DNA of 64,000 bases from Psychrobacter sp. Ps6 (GCF_022129235.1 NZ_JADQAI010000008.1:1-64000), one strand, 5' to 3'. Positions 48,396 to 57,540 are shown, counted from the first letter of the stretch. Notes: generated from the letters alone by a model not told the origin. Numbers and translations are program-made.

Positions 48396-48429
48396 TAAAA
48401 AAGCCCGAGACCATTGCCTCGGGCTTTTA
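48396..48429 (-). terminator. Bidirectional intrinsic terminator after the AGCS gene
   Basis: AAAAAAGCCCGAG, an eight-base loop and CTCGGGCTTTT; A and T tracts on both sides allow function in either direction. It lies about 50 bases past the symporter stop. Confidence 0.85.
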
Positions 48430-48480
48430 ATAATACTGGATAAAATTGAGCAGTAGCTACGTTAGTGCATATTATCTATG

Positions 48481-50019
48481 TTACTTACGTAGTGGATCTA
48501 CATTCGTTCTTTTTTGTTCTGCTAGATGACGCTCTTCCCAATAAGGTGCGTTTTTGATACCGAATTTTGCAGGGTCAAAACTGTAGCGTGCCACACCAGC
48601 TTTACGTTGTGCTTCGTAGTCTTTAAGCATGGTAAGGGTTGGACGAGCCACGATAAAGATAACAAGGATACCAACAATGTTAAGCCAAGCCATAAGGCCA
48701 ACACCAATGTCACCAATTGCCCAGATATAACCAGCTGAGTTAAGGCCACCGTAAGCAACCATCGCCATGATCAATACTTTTACTAAGAATAGACCTGTTT
48801 TATTGGCACCGCGACCAAGGAAGCGTGTCAAGTAAGCCACGTTTACTTCAGCGATGTAGTAATAAGCTAGGATGGTTGTAAAGGCAAAGAAGAATACAGC
48901 GATTGCGATAAAGGCATTACCAAACGTACCGTATACCGATTCCATTGCCATCTGCGTAAAGGCAGGGGCGTTGATTTCAGTAGTAGCAGCGACGTTTTGT
49001 ACGATGAACTGACCATCTGGTAAGGTACCTTGGATGTTGTACATGCCAGTAGATAAAATCATAAAGGCAGTCGCAGAACAAACCAGTAGCGTATCAACAT
49101 ATACTGAGAATGCCTGAACTAGACCCTGCTGTGATGGATGCTCAACTTCAGCAGCCGCAGCAGCGTGAGGACCTGTACCCTGACCCGCTTCGTTAGAGTA
49201 AATACCGCGTTTTACACCCCAACCGATTGCTGCACCAAAGCCTGCTTGTGCAGTGAATGCATCGCCAACGATCATGCCAAATACATCTGGGATCAAGCTG
49301 AAGTTACTGAACATAATGATTAAGGCTAAGGCAATATAACCAATTGCCATAAACGGAACGGCAAACTCAGTAAAGGTTGCAATACGCTTAATACCACCAA
49401 AGATGATGACACCTAGTACGACTAAGATGATGGCTAAGCCGACCAAACGCATAGATCCGACTTCTAGGCCTGCCACGTTCATGATCGTACCTTCACCCAT
49501 TAACTGTGCGAATGCACTGATAACACCGTTGGCCTGTACGCCAGGTAAGAACATACCACATGATAAAATAGAAGCAATGGCGAAGAGGATGCCGTACCAC
49601 TTTTGACCAAGGGCACGCTCAAAGTAATACGCAGGGCCACCGCGATATTCGCCAGTTACCACATCTTTTTCTTTGTAAATCTGTGCAAGGGTAGACTCGA
49701 CATAGGCAGTAGATGCGCCTAGGAAGGCCACGATCCACATCCAAAATACAGCACCTGGACCACCGAAGCCGATAGCAGCAGCTACCCCAGCGATGTTACC
49801 CATGCCTACACGTCCTGCGAGGGAAACGGCTAGTGCCTGAAAGGATGAAATACCATCAGTACTAGACTTACCACTGAATAGCAATTTGATCATTTCACCG
49901 AACAAACGCACCTGTACGAAGCGCGTCAAGATGGAATAGAACAGACCAGCGCCCAAGCACAGATAGATCAGTGCTGGGCTCCAGATAATTCCGTTTACTA
50001 AGTTAACTAAACCTTCCAT
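48481..50019 (-). CDS. Sodium:alanine/amino-acid symporter (AGCS family)
   Basis: A 512-residue AGCS transporter that takes up a small amino acid (alanine, glycine or possibly glutamine) with sodium. About eleven hydrophobic segments are seen. Family signatures include GRVGMGNIAGVAAAIGFGGP near residue 70, GAVFWMW, EYRGGPAYYFE and GVKRGIYSNEAGQGTGPHAA. The N-terminus starts directly at the first helix (MEGLVNLVNG). It sits alone, facing a 1-kb upstream region that contains a Fur-like palindrome about 210 bases from the start. Substrate specificity cannot be read from the sequence. Confidence 0.92.
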   Translation of the reverse strand: MEGLVNLVNGIIWSPALIYLCLGAGLFYSILTRFVQVRLFGEMIKLLFSGKSSTDGISSFQALAVSLAGRVGMGNIAGVAAAIGFGGPGAVFWMWIVAFLGASTAYVESTLAQIYKEKDVVTGEYRGGPAYYFERALGQKWYGILFAIASILSCGMFLPGVQANGVISAFAQLMGEGTIMNVAGLEVGSMRLVGLAIILVVLGVIIFGGIKRIATFTEFAVPFMAIGYIALALIIMFSNFSLIPDVFGMIVGDAFTAQAGFGAAIGWGVKRGIYSNEAGQGTGPHAAAAAEVEHPSQQGLVQAFSVYVDTLLVCSATAFMILSTGMYNIQGTLPDGQFIVQNVAATTEINAPAFTQMAMESVYGTFGNAFIAIAVFFFAFTTILAYYYIAEVNVAYLTRFLGRGANKTGLFLVKVLIMAMVAYGGLNSAGYIWAIGDIGVGLMAWLNIVGILVIFIVARPTLTMLKDYEAQRKAGVARYSFDPAKFGIKNAPYWEERHLAEQKRTNVDPLRK

Positions 50020-50225
50020 ATGTATATTCCTAGTACTGTCTCAAGGTGGCTCTGTATGCTAGGAGTAAATTAACTGGTTAACTTACTTATTTAAGTTAAG
50101 CAGTTAAATTATCTGCATCGACTCATATTTATATTAGTTAAGTCTCATACGTGCTTAGCCACCAAGAATGGACTGTAGTTGTCTGTATTTATCCGCTTGG
50201 CTTCATCAGTGACACAGACTATTTT

Positions 50226-50244
50226 TATAGCGATTATCATTGAT
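50226..50244 (-). promoter_or_regulatory. Fur-like palindrome upstream of the AGCS gene
   Basis: On the minus strand ATCAATGATAATCGCTATA agrees at 13 of 19 positions with the classical Fur box, including the central ten bases. Possible iron control of the symporter; inference only. Confidence 0.4.
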
Positions 50245-50366
50245 AGCATTAATATCAGCTGTGTGTTTGATTGTTCTACAGCCTCAACTACTGCGGTGTC
50301 CTATCATCACGTTACGAATGAGATGAGTTATAAGTTAACCCGCGGATAAAACAGGCGGTTATATAA

Positions 50367-50396
50367 TTGAATACTCCTCATGACGAGGGTATTCAA
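50367..50396. repeat. 12-bp hairpin in the 1-kb intergenic region
   Basis: TTGAATAC(T)CCTC pairs with GAGGGTATTCAA, with one bulged T and a tight loop. It has no adjacent gene end to terminate and could belong to an unannotated RNA. Confidence 0.6.
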
Positions 50397-51038
50397 TTTG
50401 CTATGAGCCGTCCCGATTGGCTACACTGCTGGTATGGCGGATTGAATGTATTAGTGGAGTATCTAAGAGTGAGTAACTGTTTTTCATCATAACTGCCAAC
50501 TCTCTAATACGTATCAAACTATAAGTCCACTACCAAATGTATTCAAACCGTACGGCTACGTAACTGCAATTTGCCATATTTTTGTACCAATTACTAGAAA
50601 TTTCTTTGTGTATGGACGGATAAGTTTTGTTTTGATGCCATCATTTCACTCATAACTGACTGCAATAATGACCTAGATCTATTCACTGTAAGTTATTTAG
50701 TAGACTTTTGTTTTATATATTAATATTTGGCTCAAATGAATGCTTTTAAAACAAAATAGCAGTCGAAAGTTGCGGTTGTGTTTTGGTAACGGTCAATTGT
50801 AAAAGCGCCATGATAGCGCCATTATGAGCAGTATATCTTGTAGCTTATAAGATTGAGCAATATGCATGAGTAGTTTTTCATGTTGTGTCTGTAGATATGA
50901 AAGCTACAAGCGCGTGCCTTTATACAAAATATAGAACGCATATGACCGTTAGATGATTATGAAGGCATAAGCGCAAAAAAATTATTAAAAAACGTGTTAC
51001 CAGATATTTGTTATTTATCATTATTAGGAGAAACAACG

Positions 51039-51665
51039 ATGACGCGTAAATCTATTATGAAGCCGATGTTGCTAGCAGCACTATTAACGACGTCTACTGT
51101 CGGTCTGAGTGGCTGTGGTTATAACAATCTTCAGGCGCAAGACGAGCAAGTAACGGCTTCATGGTCAGAAGTGGTCAACCAATATCAGCGCCGCAGCGAT
51201 TTGGTGCCAAACTTGGTCAAAGTCGTACAGCAGTATGCTGAACAAGAGCAAGAAGTGTTCACCCAAGTGGCGGAAGCACGTTCACGTGCGGGCGGCATCA
51301 CTGTGACACCTGAAGTGCTCAATGACCCAGAAGCAATGGAGCGTTATGCTGCTGCGCAAGAACAAATGACAGGCGCATTGTCACGTCTGATGGCAGTGTC
51401 TGAGCGTTACCCTGAACTAAAATCAGATGCGCTGTTCCAAGACTTACAGGCTCAGCTAGAAGGCACCGAAAACCGTATCGCAGTCGCGCGTAATCGCTAT
51501 ATCCAAGAAGTGCAGGGCTACAATACCACTGTGCGCCAGTTCCCAACCAATATCACCGCAAAAGTATTTGGTATGGATACCAAGCCAAACTTTACCGTTG
51601 CTAATGAAGATGCCATTTCGACAGCGCCAAGTGTTGATTTTGGCGATTCTGCAAAAGCAGAGTAG
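51039..51665 (+). CDS. lemA: LemA family lipoprotein
   Basis: A 208-residue protein with a lipoprotein-type signal (lipobox GLSGC near residue 25) and a LemA four-helix domain. The conserved helix-1 region SWSEVVNQYQRRSDLVPNLV is followed by TQVAEARSRAGG, LSRLMAVSERYPELKSD and RNRYIQEVQGYNTTVRQFPT. LemA proteins have no established biochemical function, but their genes are very often followed by TPM-domain (YgcG-like) genes, as here. AGGAG sits eight bases ahead of the chosen ATG; the frame opens 15 codons earlier without signal character. Confidence 0.92.
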   Translation: MTRKSIMKPMLLAALLTTSTVGLSGCGYNNLQAQDEQVTASWSEVVNQYQRRSDLVPNLVKVVQQYAEQEQEVFTQVAEARSRAGGITVTPEVLNDPEAMERYAAAQEQMTGALSRLMAVSERYPELKSDALFQDLQAQLEGTENRIAVARNRYIQEVQGYNTTVRQFPTNITAKVFGMDTKPNFTVANEDAISTAPSVDFGDSAKAE

Positions 51666-51687
51666 GAAGTATTAGAAATATACAAAA

Positions 51688-51718
51688 ATAGAGCGGTGTA
51701 TGCCGCTCTATTTATTTA
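51688..51718 (+). terminator. Hairpin between lemA and the TPM gene
   Basis: ATAGAGCGG and CCGCTCTAT form a nine-base perfect stem followed by TTATTT. It is possibly a partial terminator lowering expression of the downstream genes. Confidence 0.6.
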
Positions 51719-51782
51719 GCTGATGACTATTAGTTAATGTCTATTAATTTATAAAAATGTCATTTGAGGTGGTAGAGATTAG

Positions 51783-52973
51783 ATGAATCATTCAAAAGCA
51801 ATCTTATCAGCATTACTGTTTACACTGAGCGTCAGCGGTGCATCAGTGCTGCATGCTGCGCCCAATACCGATGCTGGCAATAATGCTGCGGCGACAGATA
51901 GCACCTCGAATCTACAAAACCGTAGTGTCGAAGACTTAGTAGCCATTGCCAAAGCTGGGGAATCCAATGAAGCGATCAACGATGCAGTACTGAATAATGA
52001 CGCCATCAATGGTGCGGTGCTTGGTAATGACGCTATTAATCAAAGCGCGGCAAATGATGAGGCAACCGCTAGTGCGCAAGCGCCAGCTCAGCCACCAGTA
52101 ACCTCAAGCGCCCAAAGCGTTGATGCTGATAAATTGATACTCAACGAGCCGGTCGTTGATCAGGCTAATATCTTAAATCCGCAAGAAAAGCAGCGCTTAG
52201 AGGCGCAGCTGAGAAATATCTATCAGCAAGGTTTAGCACAGGCGGCGGTTGTTATCGTACCGACCACCAATGGCCTGCCGATATTTGATTATGCCTTACA
52301 AGTGGCTGAAAAATGGCAATTGGGCGATAAAGACATTGATGATGGTTTATTAATCGTGGTCGCGGTCAATGACCGTGACATGTATATCCTAACCGGCTAT
52401 GGTCTAGAGGGCGTGTTGCCAGATGCGGCAGTCAACCGTATCATCCGTGAAGATATCACACCATTGTTTAAGCAAAACAACTATGGCGCTGGGATACTGG
52501 CTGGCGTAGATGCACTCAAGGCACGTCTAACGGCTGATCCTGAAGTCTTAGCCCGTGCTGATGCACAAGCTGCAGAACGTACTGCCCAGCAAAGCTCAGA
52601 CGAGCTGCCATCACCTATTTTCTTATTTATCATGGCGATGATTTTTGGTAGCTTTATTACGAATATATTGGGCCGAGTATTTGGTTCTATTATCACGGCA
52701 GGCGGCTTTTTTGCGGGTTCATTGGCGCTGGGCGGCGGCTTCTTTATGACATTAATTATGGCGATATTTATATGGCTGTTTTTGATCTCACGTGGCGGCG
52801 GTGGTGGCAAAGGCGGCGGCGGTAAGGGTGGACGCAGAGGCGGCGGCATGATTTTCTTACCCGGTATGGGCGGCGGCAGTGGAGGCGGCTTTGGCGGTGG
52901 TGGTTTCGGAGGAGGCGGCTTTGGCGGTGGCGGCGGTGGTTTCGGCGGCGGCGGTGCAGGTGGCTCATGGTAA
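51783..52973 (+). CDS. TPM-domain (YgcG-like) membrane protein with glycine-rich tail
   Basis: A 396-residue protein. A Sec signal peptide (about 1-25) is followed by a low-complexity region with Asn-Asp-Ala repeats (about 58-95), a TPM domain (about 125-255; VVDQANILNPQEKQRLEAQL, VVAVNDRDMYILTGYGLEGV), two hydrophobic segments (about 280-335) and a tail of about 55 residues with mostly Gly (GGGG, GGGFG) ending in GGSW. TPM domains have a thioredoxin-like fold and are linked to photosystem repair in plants; the bacterial role is open, with surface or membrane quality control a guess. It is co-directional with lemA and another TPM gene. Confidence 0.88.
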   Translation: MNHSKAILSALLFTLSVSGASVLHAAPNTDAGNNAAATDSTSNLQNRSVEDLVAIAKAGESNEAINDAVLNNDAINGAVLGNDAINQSAANDEATASAQAPAQPPVTSSAQSVDADKLILNEPVVDQANILNPQEKQRLEAQLRNIYQQGLAQAAVVIVPTTNGLPIFDYALQVAEKWQLGDKDIDDGLLIVVAVNDRDMYILTGYGLEGVLPDAAVNRIIREDITPLFKQNNYGAGILAGVDALKARLTADPEVLARADAQAAERTAQQSSDELPSPIFLFIMAMIFGSFITNILGRVFGSIITAGGFFAGSLALGGGFFMTLIMAIFIWLFLISRGGGGGKGGGGKGGRRGGGMIFLPGMGGGSGGGFGGGGFGGGGFGGGGGGFGGGGAGGSW

Positions 52974-53111
52974 GTGTCTATTTATTAAAAGCTCAGCTTA
53001 GTTATTAGAAGCTCAGATTAGTAAAGACTCAAATTAATAAAAGCCAAAAATAGAGTCCCAGTAAATAGACCCAAATAACCATCAAAAATGACGTAATTGA
53101 GGAAAAATATA

Positions 53112-53636
53112 ATGGCAGAAAACCACGCTTCAACTTCTAGCATTGCTCGATGGTGGCGTCAGGTCTTGTTTGTACCTTTGCTGCACAGCAAGTGGCTGAC
53201 AGCAGAAGCCAAGGCGCGTTTAACAGATGCTGTGACACGAGCTGAGCGAGGGCATCGTGGTGAGGTGTTCTTGATTGTAGAAAATCATCTGCCTATCCAA
53301 GAGGCCTATCGCATGAACTGCCGTGAGCGTGCGATTGATTTGTTTAGCGAATATCGCGTCTGGGATACTGAAGAAAACACGGGCGTTTTGATCTATGTCA
53401 ATATATGCGAGCGTCAACTAGAGATTGTCGCAGACCGAGGTATCAGCGCTCATGTGAGTCCAACGGTATGGAATGCAATGTGTGAAAAGGCAGTATCTGG
53501 TATTGCTACCCAAAAGACAGAAGAGAGCTTGGCTGATTTATTGGATGAAGTGGGGCAGGTATTACGTCAGTATTATCATTTAGAGCACGATCCAGAAGGT
53601 AATGAGCTGTCTGATACAGTGGTATTTTTAAAGTAG
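53112..53636 (+). CDS. TPM-domain protein, second copy (no signal peptide)
   Basis: A 174-residue protein that is essentially a lone TPM domain: SKWLTAEAKARLTDAVTRAE, GEVFLIVENHLPI, DTEENTGVLIYVNICERQLE and IVADRGISAHV. It lacks a clear signal peptide, although the N-terminus is slightly amphipathic (SIARWWRQVLFVPLL). The ATG at 53112 has GAGGA about eight bases upstream; an upstream TTG in frame is less likely. LemA, YgcG-like and short TPM genes in this order are a recurring proteobacterial cluster. Function unknown. Confidence 0.88.
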   Translation: MAENHASTSSIARWWRQVLFVPLLHSKWLTAEAKARLTDAVTRAERGHRGEVFLIVENHLPIQEAYRMNCRERAIDLFSEYRVWDTEENTGVLIYVNICERQLEIVADRGISAHVSPTVWNAMCEKAVSGIATQKTEESLADLLDEVGQVLRQYYHLEHDPEGNELSDTVVFLK

Positions 53637-53663
53637 TTCGCGCCTTATACGGTTGTATTAAGA

Positions 53664-53685
53664 AGGCTACTTTTATAAGTAGCCT
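53664..53685. terminator. Hairpin after the second TPM gene
   Basis: AGGCTACTT/AAGTAGCCT is a perfect nine-base stem with a four-base loop, about 30 bases past the stop, but without a T tract. Confidence 0.5.
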
Positions 53686-53836
53686 ATCTATACGGTCAAA
53701 GGGTTTTGTTTTAGGCAATATGCTTTTAGTGTTAAAATAACTCTTCTGGGACAGATAATGCCTTATATACAGTTTGATTATCCTAATGTGCAACATTTAC
53801 TATAGATCGTCTCGATAACACCATTATTGGAATACT

Positions 53837-54835
53837 ATGATTGATTTAATACAGAAACTACCAAAAGCAGAACTTCATCTACACATCGAAGGGTCATTAG
53901 AGCCTGAGCTGATGTTTAGACTAGCAAAAAAGAACAATGTAGAGATTCCATATGACAGCGTAGAAGACGTGCGCGCCGCCTACAACTTTAATAATCTGCA
54001 AAGTTTTTTAGATATTTACTATGCCGGCGCGAATGTCTTACTGACCAAAGATGATTTTTATGATTTGACGTGGGAATATATTCTTAAGTGTGTTGAAGAC
54101 AATGTCATTCACACTGAAATATTCTTCGACCCGCAGACACATACCGAACGAGGTGTGCCTTTTGAAGCGGTCATCACAGGTATCAAAGAAGCACTTGCGG
54201 ATGGCAAAGAAAAGTACGGCATCACCTCATGTATCATCATGTGTTTCTTGCGCCATTTGTCGCAAGAAGAAGCATTTGAGACACTAGAGCAAGCGCTGGA
54301 CTATAAAGAGGACATCATCGGTATCGGTCTTGATTCATCGGAGCTTGGCAACCCACCATCGAAATTCAAAGACGTATTCAAAAAAGCCAAAGAAGAAGGG
54401 TTTAAACTGGTCGCCCATGCGGGTGAAGAGGCTGATTTTTCGTATATTTACGAAGCATTGGACTTATTGAATATCAATCGAATCGATCATGGTGTGCAAT
54501 CGATAAAAAGCCCAGAGCTGATGCAGAGACTCAAAGATGAGCAGATGCCATTGACTGTGTGCCCTAACTCAAATATCGAACTGCGAGTTTTTGATAATTA
54601 CAAAGGGCATAATATCAAAGAGCTTTTGGATTACGGTCTAAATATCAGCGTTAACTCAGATGATCCTGCCTATTTCAAAGGCTACGTGAATCAAAACTTT
54701 ATTAATCTGCATGAGAATCTGCCGATAACAGAAGAAGATGTTATTACGTTAGTAAAAAACTCTTTTAAATCGGCATTTATCAGCGACGAGTTAAAAGAAG
54801 ATTACTTGGCGAGAGTGGACGCGGCATTGCAATAA
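53837..54835 (+). CDS. add: Adenine deaminase (adenosine-deaminase-like, fungal-type)
   Basis: A 332-residue zinc hydrolase of the adenosine deaminase superfamily. Metal ligands and catalytic residues are visible in [11 protein letters not shown] (HxH), [18 protein letters not shown] and [11 protein letters not shown]. Several blocks ([48 protein letters not shown]) match the type of Pseudomonas PA0148, which deaminates adenine to hypoxanthine rather than adenosine; the assignment rests on my recall of that sequence. Purine salvage, cytoplasmic. It is probably its own unit, closed by the terminator at 54862. Databases often label this family add. Confidence 0.88.
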   Translation: MIDLIQKLPKAELHLHIEGSLEPELMFRLAKKNNVEIPYDSVEDVRAAYNFNNLQSFLDIYYAGANVLLTKDDFYDLTWEYILKCVEDNVIHTEIFFDPQTHTERGVPFEAVITGIKEALADGKEKYGITSCIIMCFLRHLSQEEAFETLEQALDYKEDIIGIGLDSSELGNPPSKFKDVFKKAKEEGFKLVAHAGEEADFSYIYEALDLLNINRIDHGVQSIKSPELMQRLKDEQMPLTVCPNSNIELRVFDNYKGHNIKELLDYGLNISVNSDDPAYFKGYVNQNFINLHENLPITEEDVITLVKNSFKSAFISDELKEDYLARVDAALQ

Positions 54836-54861
54836 GCTTTAGCGAGCTTATTTTTAGTAGT

Positions 54862-54902
54862 AAAGGCTTAACGGTTGATAGCAATCGTTAAGCCTTTTTA
54901 TT
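54862..54902 (+). terminator. Intrinsic terminator after the adenine deaminase gene
   Basis: AAGGCTTAACG and CGTTAAGCC with TTTTT form an eleven-base stem with a twelve-base loop. Confidence 0.9.
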
Positions 54903-54937
54903 GTTTATCAGATAATGACATTTATAAGCAGTCGCAA

Positions 54938-55738
54938 TTATAAAGCAGTAATCTCTTCTATAAGTAACGGCAAAATCACTCCAGCTTTTTCTATTAGCGT
55001 GATATCGACGATAGTATTCGGTGTTGGGTCAGGATTTATCTCGATAACTTGCGCACCGTTCTGCTTGGCTAACTGTGAGAGTCTGGCCGCAGGATAGACC
55101 AAGCTTGATGTACCGATACTGATAAATACATTACAGTTAGCCGCAGCCTCTTCGGCAGTCTGCCATGCTTGTACAGGTAGTGCTTCACCAAACCACACAA
55201 TATCTGGTCTGATGTAACCGTCACAGTGCGGACAAGTAATCAGCTTATCATCAAAACGTATAGTATCTTGCTTGCTATAGGCGGCTCTTGATTGTTCTGG
55301 ATAAGGTATATCACACTGACCACAGCGATTACGCCACAGATGACCGTGCAAATGAGTTACCGAACTACCAGCTTGCTCATGTAGGTCATCGACATTCTGA
55401 GTGATAAGTGTGACTTGCTGATCGGAAGTTTGCGCATGATACTGCCACTGAGCCAATGCATAATGGGCTGGATTTGGTGCTTTATCTGCGACCATCTGCC
55501 TGCGCCATTGATACCATGACCATACTAGCTTTGGATCACGAGTGAATGCTTCAGGGGTTGCCAAGTCTTCCGCGCGATAATTCTCCCACAAGCCCGTTTG
55601 CTTATCTCGAAACGTCGGAATACCACTTTCGGCTGAAATACCTGCCCCTGTCAAAATACAAACTTGCTGTTTCGATGCCAACAATGTTGCCGCAAGTTTT
55701 ACTTCTGCTATTACCGCTGGTGATAATTCTGCTAACAT
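54938..55738 (-). CDS. cobB: NAD-dependent protein deacylase (sirtuin, class III)
   Basis: A 266-residue sirtuin with NAD-binding GAGISAESGIPTFRD near residue 38, QNVDDLH with the catalytic base in HLHGHLW, and a structural zinc site CGQCDIP...CPHCDGYIRP. VWFGE and SIGTSSLVYPAA follow. The Tyr-x-x-Arg pair in WYQWRRQM is the signature of class III sirtuins (E. coli CobB, SIRT5), so desuccinylase as well as deacetylase activity is expected. It removes acyl groups from lysines in proteins. It diverges from a small membrane protein with only 35 bases between starts. Confidence 0.92.
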   Translation of the reverse strand: MLAELSPAVIAEVKLAATLLASKQQVCILTGAGISAESGIPTFRDKQTGLWENYRAEDLATPEAFTRDPKLVWSWYQWRRQMVADKAPNPAHYALAQWQYHAQTSDQQVTLITQNVDDLHEQAGSSVTHLHGHLWRNRCGQCDIPYPEQSRAAYSKQDTIRFDDKLITCPHCDGYIRPDIVWFGEALPVQAWQTAEEAAANCNVFISIGTSSLVYPAARLSQLAKQNGAQVIEINPDPTPNTIVDITLIEKAGVILPLLIEEITAL

Positions 55739-55773
55739 GAGCCAACCCTTGTTAGTAATGGATATTTTTTCTT

Positions 55774-56136
55774 ATGATAGACGGAATTTGGTGGCTTGTC
55801 ATATTGTTCGCCATCATCGTGGCCTTATGGTTGGTGGCGAAATCGCGCGGGGCAAAAGCAGGCGAAAAGCACGGTAGTGCCAAGTCAAAAAATACAATAC
55901 CGAATGATGCCCTGCAAAAAACATCCGCATTACTAAAGCAGTACTTTCCTGGTTATCGAGTCACTCGTAAGGCAAAGCATTTGCTCATCAGCCAACAAGG
56001 CAAAAAAGTCGCGATGATTACCATTGATAAAAAGATTACTGAAGGTCAGCGTCGTCTGGGTGAGGTACCAGTGATTAATTATCACCGTGTGCCTAGCCGT
56101 GCTCAATTGATTGCAAATTTACAAGACGCGGAGTGA
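55774..56136 (+). CDS. Small single-helix membrane protein, unknown function
   Basis: A 120-residue protein: one N-terminal membrane helix (IWWLVILFAIIVALWLVA, about 5-22), a charged linker, then a compact basic domain (about 45-115) with YRVTRKAKHLLISQQGKKVA and VINYHRVPSRAQLI. The soluble part has the look of a small nuclease- or DUF2726-like domain, but I cannot assign it. It shares a very short divergent promoter region with the sirtuin gene. No strong ribosome-binding site. Confidence 0.65.
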   Translation: MIDGIWWLVILFAIIVALWLVAKSRGAKAGEKHGSAKSKNTIPNDALQKTSALLKQYFPGYRVTRKAKHLLISQQGKKVAMITIDKKITEGQRRLGEVPVINYHRVPSRAQLIANLQDAE

Positions 56137-56272
56137 GTTTTATATAGATGAGAGCACTAGAGGTATGCGCACACAGAAAGACTGCCAACATTTTGACATG
56201 TAGGTTTGATGAGTATGAGCAGTTTAGAATAGTACTAAGGAATTGATGGAGCGAGGTTGTAAACATCGTAAT

Positions 56273-56349
56273 TGGTGCGCTCGGCGGGAATCGAACCCAC
56301 GACCCTCGGCTTCGGAGACCGATACTCTATCCAACTGAGCTACGAGCGC
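56273..56349 (-). tRNA. tRNA-Arg (anticodon CCG)
   Basis: Read on the minus strand, GCGCTCG opens and CGAGCGC closes a perfect seven-base acceptor stem. The T-loop is GGTTCGAATCC, and the D-arm GCTCAGTTGGATAGAGT is standard. The anticodon loop CTCCGAA gives CCG, decoding the arginine codon CGG. The 3' CCA is encoded (TGG at 56273-56275). The gene stands alone. Confidence 0.95.
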
Positions 56350-56701
56350 ATATGATAACGATATGTCTGACTGTCACGCTTAGATGCGCATGATAACCAG
56401 CATATGATGCCTAGAAATAAAGACCGCTTAGTCTAACAAATAAAATGCATAAAGCCAATAAATGACAGTCGTGATTGAGGTTTTTTAAGAAAAAACAGCC
56501 AAGTCATTAAACAAGCATGGCAATTTACCTGCCTTTTCCCTTATAATGTTGGGGAGAATTCATATTTATAATCACCGATTGCAAGTGCGCTGGCACGCGG
56601 GATGGCTGTCTGCTATTGAGGACTTAGAGGTCGTCAAAGGAGGACAGACAGAATGTCCGAGCTGTGCTAGTCCTTGTATACGTAATAAGAGAACGTGACG
56701 A
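56350..56701. other. Intergenic region between tRNA-Arg and the cytochrome gene
   Basis: About 350 bases with no credible gene: the promoter region of the tRNA (minus strand) and of the cytochrome gene. The minus-strand open frame crossing it is a shadow of the alanine-rich linker of the cytochrome. Confidence 0.5.
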
Positions 56702-57358
56702 ATGAGAAAAGTAGTTATGTTATCGGCAGCTGCCATTCTAGGAATCGCTAGTATCGCGGTGAGCCAAGCTGAAGATATTGTCGATACGCCTGTAACTGTG
56801 ACTGATGTTGCAGAAGGCCAAGAAGTCGTAGAAGAGGCACCGCAAACGCTAGGTGGTGAGCCCCAAGCTGCTGCAGACACAACAGATGGCGCTGCACCTG
56901 CTGATGGTGCCGCTCCAGCAGAAGGCGAAGAGACCGCCACTGCAGCGCCTGCCGCTGACGAAGAGCCGATTCCGCAAGATACGCCGCAAGTACAAAAGCT
57001 GATTGCTTTGTATCCTAATCTGATTGCCCGTATTCAACCTGTTGCAACGGTATGTTTTGAAGACGATGAAGTATGTGACGTAACAGCACGCTCATCTGGC
57101 CCATCTGCTGGTGACGGTCCTCGTGATGGTAAAGCAGTATACAATGCGGTATGCCATACTTGTCACGCCGCTGGTTTGTTAGGTTCACCTATCTTTGGTG
57201 ATGCTGGCGCTTGGGGACCACGTATCGCGAAAGGTAAAGATACGCTATATACCCATGCTATCAACGGTTTCAATGCGATGCCTGCTAAAGGCGGCGCGGA
57301 CATCCCTGATGAAGAAGTCCAAAACGCTGTAGACTATATGGTTGCAGAAGCAAGCTAA
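56702..57358 (+). CDS. Cytochrome c5 family protein
   Basis: A 218-residue periplasmic c-type cytochrome. The signal peptide ends near SQAEDI (about 23); an unusual Ala/Pro/Glu/Thr-rich linker spans about 30-95; the class I cytochrome domain follows. The heme is held by CHTCH (151-155) and the axial Met is in FNAMPAKGG (Met193), the c5 hallmark. Two extra cysteines (CFEDDEVC, 118 and 125) may form a disulfide, as in related cytochromes. It carries electrons between respiratory complexes or to a terminal oxidase. Monocistronic, closed by a terminator at 57401. Confidence 0.92.
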   Translation: MRKVVMLSAAAILGIASIAVSQAEDIVDTPVTVTDVAEGQEVVEEAPQTLGGEPQAAADTTDGAAPADGAAPAEGEETATAAPAADEEPIPQDTPQVQKLIALYPNLIARIQPVATVCFEDDEVCDVTARSSGPSAGDGPRDGKAVYNAVCHTCHAAGLLGSPIFGDAGAWGPRIAKGKDTLYTHAINGFNAMPAKGGADIPDEEVQNAVDYMVAEAS

Positions 57359-57400
57359 TTTTTGCTAACGGCTTTGCTGGCTTTTACAACAGTTATCGAT

Positions 57401-57437
57401 AAAGCGCCTATTTCAGTAATGAGATAGGCGCTTTTTT
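57401..57437 (+). terminator. Intrinsic terminator after the cytochrome gene
   Basis: AAAGCGCCTAT and ATAGGCGCTTTTTT form an eleven-base stem with a T tract. Confidence 0.9.
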
Positions 57438-57540
57438 ATGATGAGTATTATTAATACGGTACTTCAAATATAAAGCAGTTGAAATTTGCGATTAGTAGCC
57501 TCATTTTATGAGATCACACCGTATCTTCTAGATAGTAGAG

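Larger units (their letters stand above)
50020..51038. other. Long intergenic region (about 1 kb) between the AGCS and lemA genes
   Basis: No open frame of note on either strand. It contains a Fur-like palindrome (50226-50244), a strong hairpin (50367-50396), and imperfect direct repeats of GCGCCAT near 50802-50820. The rest is AT-rich, likely two divergent promoter regions. A small RNA cannot be excluded. Confidence 0.55.

Noticed and set aside
52790-52970. Near-identical short DNA repeats (GGCGGCGGT type)
   Set aside because: These are the codons of the Gly-rich tail of the TPM protein, not an independent repeat element.
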